Assembly: GCA_040222855.1 (NCBI GenBank)
Contig: JAVKCD010000025.1
Coordinates: 186,001 to 250,000 of the forward strand
Length of the DNA stretch: 64,000 nucleotides
Reading direction: 5' to 3'
Origin: Phycisphaeraceae bacterium
GTDB lineage: Bacteria > Planctomycetota > Phycisphaerae > Phycisphaerales > Phycisphaeraceae
Every line of letters begins with the position of its first letter. Position 1 is the stretch's first letter. The position numbers and the translations under genes were made by a program. This document shows positions 17,440 to 26,201 of the stretch, piece after piece. The notes beneath the pieces were generated by a model. That model saw nothing but the letters and a program-made list of their open reading frames with translations. It was not told where the DNA came from and made no database searches.

Positions 17440-18755
17440 TCCGCACCCCCCGTTGGCTTCTCCCCTTCAACGGCCACCCCGACCATTTCCAGCAGCAACG
17501 TCTCGATACGACGGCCCTGCATCGACTCGACCGTAAACCGCACATTCCCCACTTTGAGCTTGTCCCCTGGCTTGGGCAGCCGCCCCAGCATCGCCATCAC
17601 CAACCCACCCAACGTGCTCGCCTCAAACGTCTGTTGCCCTTGCTCCAGCAAAACCTCACGCCCGAAAATATCCGGCCAGTCATGCACCGCCAGATCACCC
17701 CCGACACGCCAGCGACCCAGGCCAACCATCTGCACCAGCGGGCGACCGCTCGCCTCATACTCGCCCGCGATATCGCCCACCATGTGCTCCGCGACATCCT
17801 CTAGCGTGATCAGACCCGCTGTCCCGCCATACTCGTCCACCACGATCGCAAACGTCGTCCCCGACTTTCGCAGATCAACCAACAGCCGATCCACCGTCGC
17901 CACCGCAGGCACATACCGGACCTGCCGGATCAGCTTACGAACCCCAGCACGCGTCTTGGGCTGGGCCACCAACACCTGCCGTGAGTACAACAACCCGATC
18001 ACGTGATCCAGATCACCATCCGTCACCGGAATATGCCGGAGCCCCGAGGTCTGGATCAGCTCCATCAGCTCCGACGCCTTGTCATGAATATCAAACGACC
18101 GGATATCCACCCGTGGGATCATCAGGTCATCCACCCGGAGCTGACTCAACTCCAGCACCTGCTGCAGCAGCCGCTCTTCTTCCGAATCAAGCACCCCGCG
18201 GTTCTCACTCAGACGCAGCAGCGTCTCCAACTCCTCCTGAGACAGATCATCCACACTCCCCGAAGGCGCCACCAGCCGCGCCAGAGGCGTGATCACGCCG
18301 TGCTGCGCCACCACACGCACGGGGGCCAGCAATCGGTGAACCGCCAGCAGCGGAAGTGACGCATACACCGACCAGGTCACGCGCGACTTCGACGCCACGA
18401 GTTTCGGAAGCACCTCGCCCAGCAGAACCAGCACCACCAGCGTAAGCAGTGCCTGTACCGATAACACCCAACCCGTACCCCACGACTGCTCGCGAATCTT
18501 CATCGCCGCCGCAGAACTTAGCGCGAAATACAGCACATTCACCGTCATGTTGCCCAGCAGAAGCGTGATCAGCAGCCCCCGTGTCTCCGATAGCAATGCC
18601 CCCACGGCGACACCCGAAGCACCACCTCTGCGCTCGATCATCAACCTCTGATGCTTCGACAGACTAAACAGCGCCGTCTCGGTGCCCGAGAAAAAGGCAC
18701 TCGCCAACAGCAGCACCGGCTGCAACCCCAGCATCACCAGCAAGGTCAGGTCCAT
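17436..18755 (-). CDS. CNNM/CBS/CorC_HlyC hemolysin-family transporter
   Basis: 439 residues from the ATG at 18755. A longer open frame upstream has no plausible start and would overlap the preceding gene. The CNNM membrane domain (about 1-190) contains SAFFSGTETALFSLSKHQRL. A CBS pair follows, with VDDLMIPRVDIRSFD and TFAIVVDEYGGTAGLITLED. The C-terminal CorC_HlyC domain includes VGGDLAVHDWPDIFG and GDKLKVGNVRFTVESM. This is the complete domain set of CorC/YtfL-type proteins implicated in divalent-cation export. It sits 31 bases after the oxidoreductase gene and overlaps the second CNNM gene. Confidence 0.88.
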   Translation of the reverse strand: MDLTLLVMLGLQPVLLLASAFFSGTETALFSLSKHQRLMIERRGGASGVAVGALLSETRGLLITLLLGNMTVNVLYFALSSAAAMKIREQSWGTGWVLSVQALLTLVVLVLLGEVLPKLVASKSRVTWSVYASLPLLAVHRLLAPVRVVAQHGVITPLARLVAPSGSVDDLSQEELETLLRLSENRGVLDSEEERLLQQVLELSQLRVDDLMIPRVDIRSFDIHDKASELMELIQTSGLRHIPVTDGDLDHVIGLLYSRQVLVAQPKTRAGVRKLIRQVRYVPAVATVDRLLVDLRKSGTTFAIVVDEYGGTAGLITLEDVAEHMVGDIAGEYEASGRPLVQMVGLGRWRVGGDLAVHDWPDIFGREVLLEQGQQTFEASTLGGLVMAMLGRLPKPGDKLKVGNVRFTVESMQGRRIETLLLEMVGVAVEGEKPTGGAE

Positions 18756-18786
18756 CGAACCGCCAGCTCTACCGTAATCATCACCA

Positions 18787-19836
18787 CTAGACCTTTGCCT
18801 TGGTGATACCTTCCCACCGGTGCGCTCGCATCGCGGCCAGCACACGCTCCGCCGCATCCACCGCCGTGTAACCCGCCTCCGCATCCACGGCAGGTCGGTT
18901 ACCCGTCCGAGCCGCTTCCAGGAAACTGCTCAGCTCCGCTGTCAGCGGGTCCTCTTCACCCGGTGGCAGATCCATTGTCAACTCATCCAGATTAACCAGC
19001 GACGAGTAATCCAACTCCGACAGATCAACGCCCTCTTGCAACAGCCTGCGAATTTCGTCCAGCGCCTCGGCGTTCTCCGTCAGCTTGATCACCACCCCAG
19101 TCCGTCTCTGGTAATCCAGACTCACATAAGCCTTCTCACTGAAGATCCGCATCTTCCGCTCGGTCTTCAGTGCCAGTCGCGAGGCCGTGACATTTGCTAC
19201 GCACCCGGACTCGAACACAAACCGTGCGTTGGCCACATCCTCATGCTCACTGATCACCGAGATCCCCGCCGCCTCGACCCGCTGAACCTCGGAACCGACC
19301 AGCATGTGCATGATGTCCAGATCGTGGATCATCATGTCCATCACCACACCCACATCCAGCGACCGAAACGTCATCGGACTCACACGGTCCACCTCGATAA
19401 ACCGAGGCGTGATCCCCATGGCCGCCACCGCCCGCACCGCCGGATTAAACCGCTCGGTGTGCCCCACCTGCAGGATCGCACCGTTGGTCGCCGCAAAACC
19501 CGCCAGCTCCCGGGCCTCTTTCCGAGTCGGGGCCAGCGGTTTCTCCACCAGACACGCGATCTTCCGCTCCAGCAACGGCCGTGCCGCGTCCATGTGCATC
19601 TGCGTCGGCACCGCCACCGTCGCCGCCCGCAGCATCGGATGATTCGCCAGCAGCTCCTCCGAGGTCAAATACGCTTGACAACCGTACTGATCCGCCACCG
19701 CGTAAGCACGGTCCTCATCCGCATCCACCACCGCCACAAGCCGCGCCTGCGGCAGCGCCTGGTAGGTCCGCGCGTGATGACTCCCCATCCGGCCTACGCC
19801 GATCACAGCAACATCAAGGATCCCATCGTCGATCAT
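18787..19836 (-). CDS. Gfo/Idh/MocA-family NAD(P)-dependent oxidoreductase
   Basis: 349 residues. The N-terminal Rossmann fold contains VAVIGVGRMGSHHARTY, the conserved EKP motif is in LVEKPLAP, and QVGHTERFNPAV marks the start of the C-terminal alpha/beta domain. The family oxidises or reduces sugar and related hydroxyl groups. The VGH-ERFNPAV stretch is like that in UDP-sugar 3-dehydrogenases of the GnnA type, so a nucleotide-sugar or lipid A precursor role is possible but unproven. It is the first gene of the four-gene operon running to 15802 and is divergent from pdxA across 95 bases. Confidence 0.88.
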   Translation of the reverse strand: MIDDGILDVAVIGVGRMGSHHARTYQALPQARLVAVVDADEDRAYAVADQYGCQAYLTSEELLANHPMLRAATVAVPTQMHMDAARPLLERKIACLVEKPLAPTRKEARELAGFAATNGAILQVGHTERFNPAVRAVAAMGITPRFIEVDRVSPMTFRSLDVGVVMDMMIHDLDIMHMLVGSEVQRVEAAGISVISEHEDVANARFVFESGCVANVTASRLALKTERKMRIFSEKAYVSLDYQRRTGVVIKLTENAEALDEIRRLLQEGVDLSELDYSSLVNLDELTMDLPPGEEDPLTAELSSFLEAARTGNRPAVDAEAGYTAVDAAERVLAAMRAHRWEGITKAKV

Positions 19837-19931
19837 CCCTACATCGTAGCCGGACCGACACCTTCACGCCCGAGCCAGCACGCATCCTGCGTGATCTTCG
19901 CCACAACGCCCACGCCCGCTACGATGACACC

Positions 19932-20999
19932 ATGCCCGCTTTGCCCAACCAACCCGCTACCCGCAAGCCCGTGCTAGGCATCACGATGGGAGACCCCGCA
20001 GGCATCGGCCCTGAGGTCCTTGTCAAAGCCCTCGCCGACCACGACATCCGACGCCTCGCACGCTTCGTTATCTTCGGCATGAACGAGCAGCTCACCTACG
20101 CCGCCGACCTCGCCGAACTCGACCCCTTCTGGCATCGCGTTCACCACGATTCTCCCAGGACCGAATACGACCTCACCCACCCCGTCGTCTGTGTCGATGA
20201 CGACCGCTACTCGCTTCTCACCCCCGGCAACCGTGGCCCCTCCAAACTCGGCGGGCAGGCCTCCATCCGCTTCCTCGACGACGCCATCGCCGCCGCCTCC
20301 AGACCCATCGACCAAGGCGGGATTGATGCCATCGTCACCGCACCCATCTCCAAAACCTCGTGGTCGCTCGCTGGCTTCGCCCGCTACCCCGGCCACACCG
20401 AGTTCCTCGCTCACCGAACCAAATCTCGTCGCGTCGTGATGATGTTCGACGCGCCCCAACTCCGCGTTGCGCTCGCCACCGTCCACATCCCCCTGATGGA
20501 CCTGCGCAACAAACTCACCATCGGCGCTGTCTATGACCCCATCGACCTCGGCGCCGCGGCTTGCCGCCAACTCGGCATCCAGAACCCCCGCGTCGCCGTC
20601 TCGGGTCTCAACCCCCACGCCTCCGAGGATGGGCTCTTTGGCGACGAAGAATCACGACTCATCACCCCCGCCATCGAGATGGCCAAACAACATGGCATCA
20701 ACGCCGAAGGCCCCTTCCCCGCCGATACCCTCTTCACCCCAGACAAGCTCAAAAAGTACGACCTGTTCGTCGCCATGTACCACGATCAGGGGCTCATCCC
20801 GGTCAAAATGCTCGCCTTCGACACCGCTGTGAACATCACCCTCGGACTCCCCATCATCCGCACCTCCGTCGACCACGGCACCGCGTTCGACATCGCTGGC
20901 AAAAACGTCGCCGACCCCGGCTCCATGAAGGCCGCCATCCGCCTCGCCGCACGCCTCGCCAGTGACCGGAAAAAAGCCATCTCCACCAACTCAAGCTAG
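19932..20999 (+). CDS. pdxA: 4-hydroxythreonine-4-phosphate dehydrogenase (PdxA)
   Basis: 355 residues from the ATG at 19932; the open frame upstream is antisense to the oxidoreductase and is not coding. The N-terminal LGITMGDPAGIGPEV, central RYPGHTEFLA and VALATVHIPL, and C-terminal FVAMYHDQGLIPVK supply the three metal-binding histidines of PdxA. RTSVDHGTAFDIAG is the family's C-terminal signature. The enzyme oxidises 4-phosphohydroxy-L-threonine with NAD in the DXP-dependent route to pyridoxal phosphate. It ends four bases before the convergent SGNH-hydrolase gene, and I see no terminator between them. Confidence 0.95.
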   Translation: MPALPNQPATRKPVLGITMGDPAGIGPEVLVKALADHDIRRLARFVIFGMNEQLTYAADLAELDPFWHRVHHDSPRTEYDLTHPVVCVDDDRYSLLTPGNRGPSKLGGQASIRFLDDAIAAASRPIDQGGIDAIVTAPISKTSWSLAGFARYPGHTEFLAHRTKSRRVVMMFDAPQLRVALATVHIPLMDLRNKLTIGAVYDPIDLGAAACRQLGIQNPRVAVSGLNPHASEDGLFGDEESRLITPAIEMAKQHGINAEGPFPADTLFTPDKLKKYDLFVAMYHDQGLIPVKMLAFDTAVNITLGLPIIRTSVDHGTAFDIAGKNVADPGSMKAAIRLAARLASDRKKAISTNSS

Positions 21000-21003
21000 A
21001 CGA

Positions 21004-22005
21004 TCACGGCTCACCAACTACAAGCCTCTCGAACAACGCCGCGTACACCACATAACCCTCATCCGAGGGATGGATGATATCCCGGTAAGGATGCTTCCCA
21101 GCGTTGAACGCATCAAGCATCACCCCAGTCGCATCGACAGCCTCCACGCCATTCGCCCGCGCTTCACCGAGCATCACCCGCCCGTTCGCGTGCAGCTCAC
21201 CGGCCCGAACCTCATCCACATCGGGATGGACCACCAACACCACCCGCGCCCCGGTTCGTCTTGCGTCCTCAAACAGACGCCGGAGTGCCTCCAGCGACCG
21301 TTCCGCCGCCTCCATGTCCACCCGAGGCAGCAACTCGTCCCACTGCCCTTCCTGCTTGTTCCACCACCGCCACAGCGCTGGCGCATATCGCCCCAAGGCC
21401 TCGGTCGTCGCGCTCCAAGGCGACACCGCCGGATACTGATGCGGGTCCAGCGCTTCAAACTTCGGCACATCCGTCAGGTCGTGACTCGACACCACCACGA
21501 TCACCACATCCAACTGCTCAAACCCATGTCGCTCAAACGCCGCAGCCATATTCTCCGGTCCCCACGACCCCGCCGAGAGATTCCCGACCTCCACCGGCCG
21601 ATCCAGCCTCGCCTGAACTCGATCCGCCAGCAGGGTCGTCGCCAGCGCATCGTGATCCACCAGCGTCCCTCCATTCACCACGCTGTCGCCGATCACCACG
21701 ACCCGCATCGCCTCCGCACGCTCTCGTGAGCGTGGGAACGCATCCGACCGCATCCCCAGATCGTTCACCACAATCCGATTCCCCCACCGCCACCGCTCCT
21801 GATTGGGCACCAGCAGATACTCGACACGGTCATCCGCCATCCACAGAGGCGGATCCCCCAGACCCACACCCCAACGCAGATAACCCTCCGAACCCGCGAG
21901 CAGCAACACCACCGCCAGGATCAGCAACCAACACCACACCCCCCAACGTCGCCCAGGACGTCCCACCTCATGTTGCTTGACTCCCGCCGCTTGACCCTCA
22001 CTCAT
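21004..22005 (-). CDS. Membrane-anchored SGNH/GDSL-like hydrolase
   Basis: 333 residues. One N-terminal transmembrane segment (about 21-38) is followed by an SGNH-type fold. Block I is RVVVIGDSVVNGG with nucleophile Ser108, block II is NLSAGSWGP, and block V is RDIIHPSDEGY with the catalytic Asp-x-x-His. In block III, where Asn is usual, the protein has SSHDLTD, with His in that place, so activity may be altered. It could deacylate a lipid or polysaccharide in the periplasm. It overlaps the preceding gene at 21998 by eight bases and so is probably co-transcribed with it. Confidence 0.8.
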   Translation of the reverse strand: MSEGQAAGVKQHEVGRPGRRWGVWCWLLILAVVLLLAGSEGYLRWGVGLGDPPLWMADDRVEYLLVPNQERWRWGNRIVVNDLGMRSDAFPRSRERAEAMRVVVIGDSVVNGGTLVDHDALATTLLADRVQARLDRPVEVGNLSAGSWGPENMAAAFERHGFEQLDVVIVVVSSHDLTDVPKFEALDPHQYPAVSPWSATTEALGRYAPALWRWWNKQEGQWDELLPRVDMEAAERSLEALRRLFEDARRTGARVVLVVHPDVDEVRAGELHANGRVMLGEARANGVEAVDATGVMLDAFNAGKHPYRDIIHPSDEGYVVYAALFERLVVGEP

Positions 22006-23176
22006 TATCGCTACCTAACCACGGCCGCGCCGCCTGCAACGCCTGGACCGCATAAGCCGTCGCCAGATTCGGGTCACCCTCCAGCCACCTCGTGCTCTCG
22101 TTTCGCCACAGACCATCCTCGCCCTGCATCGCCAGCAGTTGCTCAGACAGGTCAACCGCCCACCGCCGCTCACCCTCTGGAGCGTCAAGCATCATCTCAC
22201 CCCAAGCGCTCAGCGACCGTGCCATCACCAGGTAGTAATAGAACAGACCGTCCAGCTCATACCCCGCCGGCATCCCTGGATTTCGCTCGACCGTGTAGTG
22301 CTCACCCAGCCACAGATAAGCCGCTCGCACGCGCGGGTCATCGCGATCCAGCTCCGCGTAGAGGTAACTCATAAACCCCGCATAAGTCATACTCCCATAC
22401 CCCCGCAGTCCCGACACCGGCTGACCCGCGAGCGCCTCATCGATCTTCTCAGGGTTCGCCTTGCTCTCCGGCACGCCGATCAAGTCCAGGTTCACCGAGG
22501 TCGCGTAGATAAACCCGCCATCTCGTGGCAGCACCTCGTTATCAAACAGATCGTTCTCCGGGACCGCCTGAACCCGTGTTAGAAAAACCACCGCCCGCTG
22601 ATACGCCTCGTCCTCAGCGTCCAGGCCCGAAGCGTGCAACCCCGCCAGCATCGTCGCTGTGTTCGACAGGTCCGGACGACCTTTCCCCCCATAACCCGCG
22701 CCCCCGTAGTACGGATGCACCTCGGTCACGACCTCGCCCCGAGGGTCCAGCTGACCAGCCCACTGCAAACCACGTAGAAAATCATGCCCGCCCTTGATGA
22801 TCTCAGCGATGCCCTCCCGATCCGCCACTGACGCCAGCGCCGCCAAGCAGATCGCCGTGTTGTAGTTCTGCAAAAACCCGCCATGAATCCCGCCGTTTTC
22901 CTTCACGAACGACAGCACATACGCCAGCCCTCGCTCGCCTGCCGGATGCGAGACGCCGAAGCCCGGCTCCGCGTACAGCCCCTCCAGCACCAGCGCCGTC
23001 ACCGCAGGCCCCGGCTCCGCTGTCCAGGACCCATCCTCGCCCTGACGCTCAACCAGCGCCGCCAACCCGCGCTCGATCGCCCGGTCCACCCGCTGCTGCA
23101 TCCCGTCAGCCCACGCCGCACCTACTGGCAGCACCAGACCCAACACAGCCCCCAACAGCAGCAGTCGTCGTCTCAT
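21998..23176 (-). CDS. Secreted prenyltransferase/squalene-cyclase-like repeat protein
   Basis: 392 residues with a clear signal peptide (RRRLLLLGAVLGLVLPVGAAWA). The mature part is built of alpha-alpha repeats of the terpenoid-cyclase toroid type: ALVERQGEDGSWTAEPGPAV near the start and LLAMQGEDGLWRNES near the end are QW-like repeats. Because it is exported and lacks a DxDD catalytic motif that I can find, it is unlikely to be a real squalene-hopene cyclase; such proteins are frequent in planctomycetes with unknown roles. It is followed by the SGNH hydrolase with overlapping ends and starts 134 bases from the divergent PilZ gene. Confidence 0.8.
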   Translation of the reverse strand: MRRRLLLLGAVLGLVLPVGAAWADGMQQRVDRAIERGLAALVERQGEDGSWTAEPGPAVTALVLEGLYAEPGFGVSHPAGERGLAYVLSFVKENGGIHGGFLQNYNTAICLAALASVADREGIAEIIKGGHDFLRGLQWAGQLDPRGEVVTEVHPYYGGAGYGGKGRPDLSNTATMLAGLHASGLDAEDEAYQRAVVFLTRVQAVPENDLFDNEVLPRDGGFIYATSVNLDLIGVPESKANPEKIDEALAGQPVSGLRGYGSMTYAGFMSYLYAELDRDDPRVRAAYLWLGEHYTVERNPGMPAGYELDGLFYYYLVMARSLSAWGEMMLDAPEGERRWAVDLSEQLLAMQGEDGLWRNESTRWLEGDPNLATAYAVQALQAARPWLGSDNE

Positions 23177-23310
23177 ACCCGAAGTATAACCCTCACACCC
23201 CGCACAAACGGCACAACCTCACCACCATCCGGCACCGCTGGCGCGGACGCTGCCCAGCCTCGCCCTCAACGTCCCGATATCACAAGGAGACGTTGACCCC
23301 GGAGGACACT

Positions 23311-24036
23311 GTGCCACGAACCGACCTTGAGATCTGGATCGATCTGCTCAGCCGGCTGTCCGAGCGCAACGAAACCCTGTGGATCACCCAGGTGATGCCC
23401 GAGCAGCCGCCCGCCGTCGCTGGCACCGACAAATGCCGCGTTCTGGCTGTCAACGAAGATGGCTCGCTCACGGTCGAACGCAACCTCCGCTGCGGTGAAC
23501 CGATGCCCGCCGTCGAGGCCACCGTCAACGTCCTCGCCTTTGACGGCACCTTCCGCTGGGCTGGCACCTGCACCGTCGAGTCCGGCAGCTTTTTCCGACT
23601 CAACGAGGACCACGCCGTCCGCGCCGCTCAGCTCTCCGCACCTACCGACCTCCACTCCGCCCAGCGCCGTGACGCCTTCCGCGTCCAGACCACCGGTGCC
23701 CACGTCGTCCTCCATAACGAAAACAACAACCAGCCCATCCACGCCTCGCTGCTGGATATCTCCGTCTCAGGCATGAGCGTTCAGTTGACCAACAACGACC
23801 TGGATCCGACCCCGGACTCAGCCCTGAACTGCCGAATCACTCTCCCCTCCGAGAAACAGCCCCTCACGATCCAGGGGACCGTGGCTCGCACCGGAACCGC
23901 AGAAGACGGGGCCACCCAGATCGGCGTCGCCTTCTGCACCAAAGACAACCTCGCCACCCGTCGCGCTGAGAACGCCATCAGCCGCTTCGCCGCCTGGCTC
24001 CAGCGACAGAGCATCGCCGGCCGCAAACGCGCCTGA
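23311..24036 (+). CDS. PilZ-domain protein (putative c-di-GMP receptor)
   Basis: 241 residues from GTG 23311, with GGAGGA just upstream. TTG 23293, preceded by AAGGAGA, is the alternative. The C-terminal ~110 residues form a PilZ domain with the c-di-GMP-binding pattern QRRDAFRV (R-x3-R type) and DISVSGM (D-x-S-x-x-G). The N-terminal ~100 residues resemble the YcgR-N-like beta domain often joined to PilZ. It probably senses cyclic di-GMP and controls motility, secretion or polysaccharide export. With the PilM operon and polysaccharide genes nearby it is a plausible link, but no direct partner is evident. It ends 12 bases before the convergent stress-protein gene. Confidence 0.85.
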   Translation: MPRTDLEIWIDLLSRLSERNETLWITQVMPEQPPAVAGTDKCRVLAVNEDGSLTVERNLRCGEPMPAVEATVNVLAFDGTFRWAGTCTVESGSFFRLNEDHAVRAAQLSAPTDLHSAQRRDAFRVQTTGAHVVLHNENNNQPIHASLLDISVSGMSVQLTNNDLDPTPDSALNCRITLPSEKQPLTIQGTVARTGTAEDGATQIGVAFCTKDNLATRRAENAISRFAAWLQRQSIAGRKRA

Positions 24037-24048
24037 CCTCGACCAAAC

Positions 24049-24519
24049 CTAAATCACACCCTCCCACCCCGCCGGACACAGCAGCACCGGGATGGTCGAT
24101 TGCCGCACAATGTTTGAAGGCACGTCCCCAGCGATCAGCCGCTTGAGCACACCCCGCCCCGTCAGCCCGAGCACGATCAGCGTGCAGGAGTACTTCGCCG
24201 CCGTATTCAGGATGGCCTTGGCCACATGATCCGAATACAGCATGATGCCCTCCGCCGCGATCCCCGACTTCCCCAGCCCCTCGGTCAACACCGACAACGT
24301 CTTCTCGCCCCGATGATTCGCCTCCTGCTCCGTCTCCTCGTCATCCACCAGCATCGCAACGTGCGCCACGACGACCGTTGCACCCAATCGCTTAGCGAGG
24401 TCCGTCAGAGGCGCCACCAGCTTCTCACTCGCCCAGGGTGAGGACACCGCGATCAGGATCCGCGTCTCTCCAGACGAAGGCATCGGCGGCAGACTGGACT
24501 GGGATTCACTCATCAGCAC
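24049..24519 (-). CDS. Universal stress protein (UspA family)
   Basis: 156 residues, the usual size. The core has RILIAVSSPWASEKLV at the first strand, VVVAHVAML at the second, and the ATP-loop-like GLTGRGVLKRLIAGDVPSNIV near the C-terminus. In the usual G-x2-G-x9-G(S/T) motif the last position is Gly-Asp rather than Gly-Ser, so ATP binding may be weaker. It starts at GTG 24519 or ATG 24513; AGGA four bases before the GTG slightly favours the former. It is probably a single-gene unit. Confidence 0.85.
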   Translation of the reverse strand: MLMSESQSSLPPMPSSGETRILIAVSSPWASEKLVAPLTDLAKRLGATVVVAHVAMLVDDEETEQEANHRGEKTLSVLTEGLGKSGIAAEGIMLYSDHVAKAILNTAAKYSCTLIVLGLTGRGVLKRLIAGDVPSNIVRQSTIPVLLCPAGWEGVI

Positions 24520-24564
24520 CGTATCCTAAGCGCCAGCGACGCCCCACACCACGCCCGCTGCCTT

Positions 24565-25062
24565 TTAGCCCACCTCCACAGCCCCCGATGGCAGGGGTCC
24601 ACCAAGCAAGGCACGCAGCAGCCCACCCATGTCTCGCGGCGCGAAGTGAACCTCCGAGGCCTCCTCAATCGCCTCCGCAGACCACCAGCGAGCTTCTCCC
24701 AGCACGTCATGCTCCTCCGCCGTCAAACGCTCGGGCGAGACCTCAGGCCGCGCCGCGACCCGGCAGAGAAAAAACCGCTCGCGCTGGTCATACTCAATCC
24801 CAAGCCACCGGAACACCGCCCGCCGCCGCCACACCCACGGCCCCAGTTCGAGCACCTTGATCCCCGTCTCCTCCCACAGCTCGCGCACCGCCGCTTGTTC
24901 GTGAGTTTCACCAGCCTTCACCCCGCCCCCGGGCGTGATCCAGAAAACCCGACCGGTGTCCGGGTTCCGACAGGGGATCAGCAGCAAGCACCCGTCAGGA
25001 TCGACCACCAACACCCGGCCCGCTTGACGCACCACGGTCTGAGCCATCTCGCCATCCGACAT
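24565..25062 (-). CDS. Nudix hydrolase
   Basis: 165 residues from ATG 25062, with GAGGG five bases upstream; an in-frame TTG farther upstream falls inside the preceding terminator and is unlikely. The Nudix box runs GGGVKAGETHEQAAVRELWE followed by ETGI, with all conserved Gly, Glu and Arg residues. The enzyme hydrolyses a nucleoside diphosphate linked to another moiety, using divalent metal. The substrate cannot be read from the sequence. It is separated by 45 bases from the stress-protein gene downstream. Confidence 0.88.
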   Translation of the reverse strand: MSDGEMAQTVVRQAGRVLVVDPDGCLLLIPCRNPDTGRVFWITPGGGVKAGETHEQAAVRELWEETGIKVLELGPWVWRRRAVFRWLGIEYDQRERFFLCRVAARPEVSPERLTAEEHDVLGEARWWSAEAIEEASEVHFAPRDMGGLLRALLGGPLPSGAVEVG

Positions 25063-25087
25063 CACAGCCCTCGAATCCCAGCCATTC

Positions 25088-25114
25088 AAAAAAAGCCCCG
25101 GGCGAGCCCGGGGC
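25088..25114 (-). terminator. Intrinsic terminator after the TPR/alpha-CTD gene
   Basis: On the minus strand GCCCCGGGC and GCCCGGGGC form a GC-only stem with a short loop, followed directly by seven T residues. It ends transcription of the gene that stops at 25150. Confidence 0.9.
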
Positions 25115-25149
25115 CATCACGATCACACATCAGCGAAACGAAGACCGAC

Positions 25150-26082
25150 TCAGCTATCCAGCGCCCGCAGGCCCAGCCCAGCTTCAGTCAGCTTCTCCTT
25201 GATCTCAATCAGCGACGTCATGCCAAAGTTCTTAACCCCCATCAGTTCGGCTTCGGTCTTCATTGCCAGGTCGCCGATCGACTGAACATTCAGCAGCGCC
25301 AACGCCTTACGCGCCCGCACCGACAGGTTCAGTTCATTCACCGATTTGCTGAGCAGTTCATTGTCCCCACCCTGTTCGCGGAGCTGCTCGTAGACCTGCT
25401 CTTTAGCCGCTTCGTTTCGCTGCTCGACCGACTGGCCCAGCTTCAGCGCCTTCTGCGACAGCATCGCCTTGATCTCATCCAGCGAAGCGTCGCCGAAGTT
25501 CTTGAACGACCGCAGCTCAGCTTCAGTGACCCGCAGCAGATCGCCCAGTGTCCGGATGCTCATCTTCCTCAGCGCATTTCGAGTCCGCACAGTCAACTCG
25601 AAGTCGGTGACAGGCGTGTCGAGCATCGCGTTGTGCTTCTCGAGACGCTTCTCCTGCTCGTCATCGATGATCATGCCCTTCGAGGCCATGACATCCTTGA
25701 TGTAAAGCCGCGCCCGAGGATGATTCGGCTCAGTGTTAAGCACCTGACGGATGCAACGCTCGGCCCGGGCAAACTGCTGACGATCCTCGTAGAGCACCGC
25801 GAGGTTCACCAAGGCGTGCAGCGAAGGTCGCTCCTGTCGAACCGCCTCTTCATAAAGGTGCAGCGCCTCCTCCTCTTCGCCGAGGAGATCGAGGTTGTAG
25901 GCGAGCCGGAAGCAGACATTCGCATCCTGAGGGTCTGCGGTATACGCAGCCTCATACGACGAAATCGCCGCCATACGCTCCCCACGAAGCTCTGCCTCGT
26001 AACCCTGCTTGAAGTACTTCGCCGCCGTCTCCAGGTCGCGGACTTCACCAGTATCCGCAGCGTACGTCGCGCTGTCGTTCAT
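25150..26082 (-). CDS. TPR protein with two RNA polymerase alpha-CTD-like domains
   Basis: 310 residues in three parts. Residues 18-135 are tetratricopeptide repeats (AISSYEAAYTADPQDANVCF, ALHLYEEAVRQERPSLHALV). Residues 155-217 and 243-308 are two copies of the C-terminal domain of RNA polymerase alpha, with FELTVRTRNAL...LGDLLRVTEAEL...FGDASLDEIK and LNLSVRARKAL...IGDLAMKTEAEL...FGMTSLIEIK. By alignment to E. coli alpha, Arg265, Gly296, Ser299 and Glu302 are kept in both copies, Asn268 only in the first, and Lys298 in neither. The assembly and membrane parts of alpha are absent, so it is not the core subunit. It may bind UP-element-like DNA or transcription factors; the role is inference. 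A strong terminator follows. Confidence 0.85.
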   Translation of the reverse strand: MNDSATYAADTGEVRDLETAAKYFKQGYEAELRGERMAAISSYEAAYTADPQDANVCFRLAYNLDLLGEEEEALHLYEEAVRQERPSLHALVNLAVLYEDRQQFARAERCIRQVLNTEPNHPRARLYIKDVMASKGMIIDDEQEKRLEKHNAMLDTPVTDFELTVRTRNALRKMSIRTLGDLLRVTEAELRSFKNFGDASLDEIKAMLSQKALKLGQSVEQRNEAAKEQVYEQLREQGGDNELLSKSVNELNLSVRARKALALLNVQSIGDLAMKTEAELMGVKNFGMTSLIEIKEKLTEAGLGLRALDS

Positions 26083-26201
26083 AAGTTCTAGCCTCTATAT
26101 CAGTTCCGGGATGAACAACGCATCATACGCGCACCCAGACCCTCAGGCAAAACCACAGCACGCCCGGCAGGTCCCCCGAGAGCCATTAAATACCCAGGAA
26201 T

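Noticed and set aside
20962-21980. Plus-strand frames after pdxA across the SGNH gene
   Set aside because: They run antisense to a gene with clear SGNH motifs and have Arg/Pro/His-rich shadow composition.
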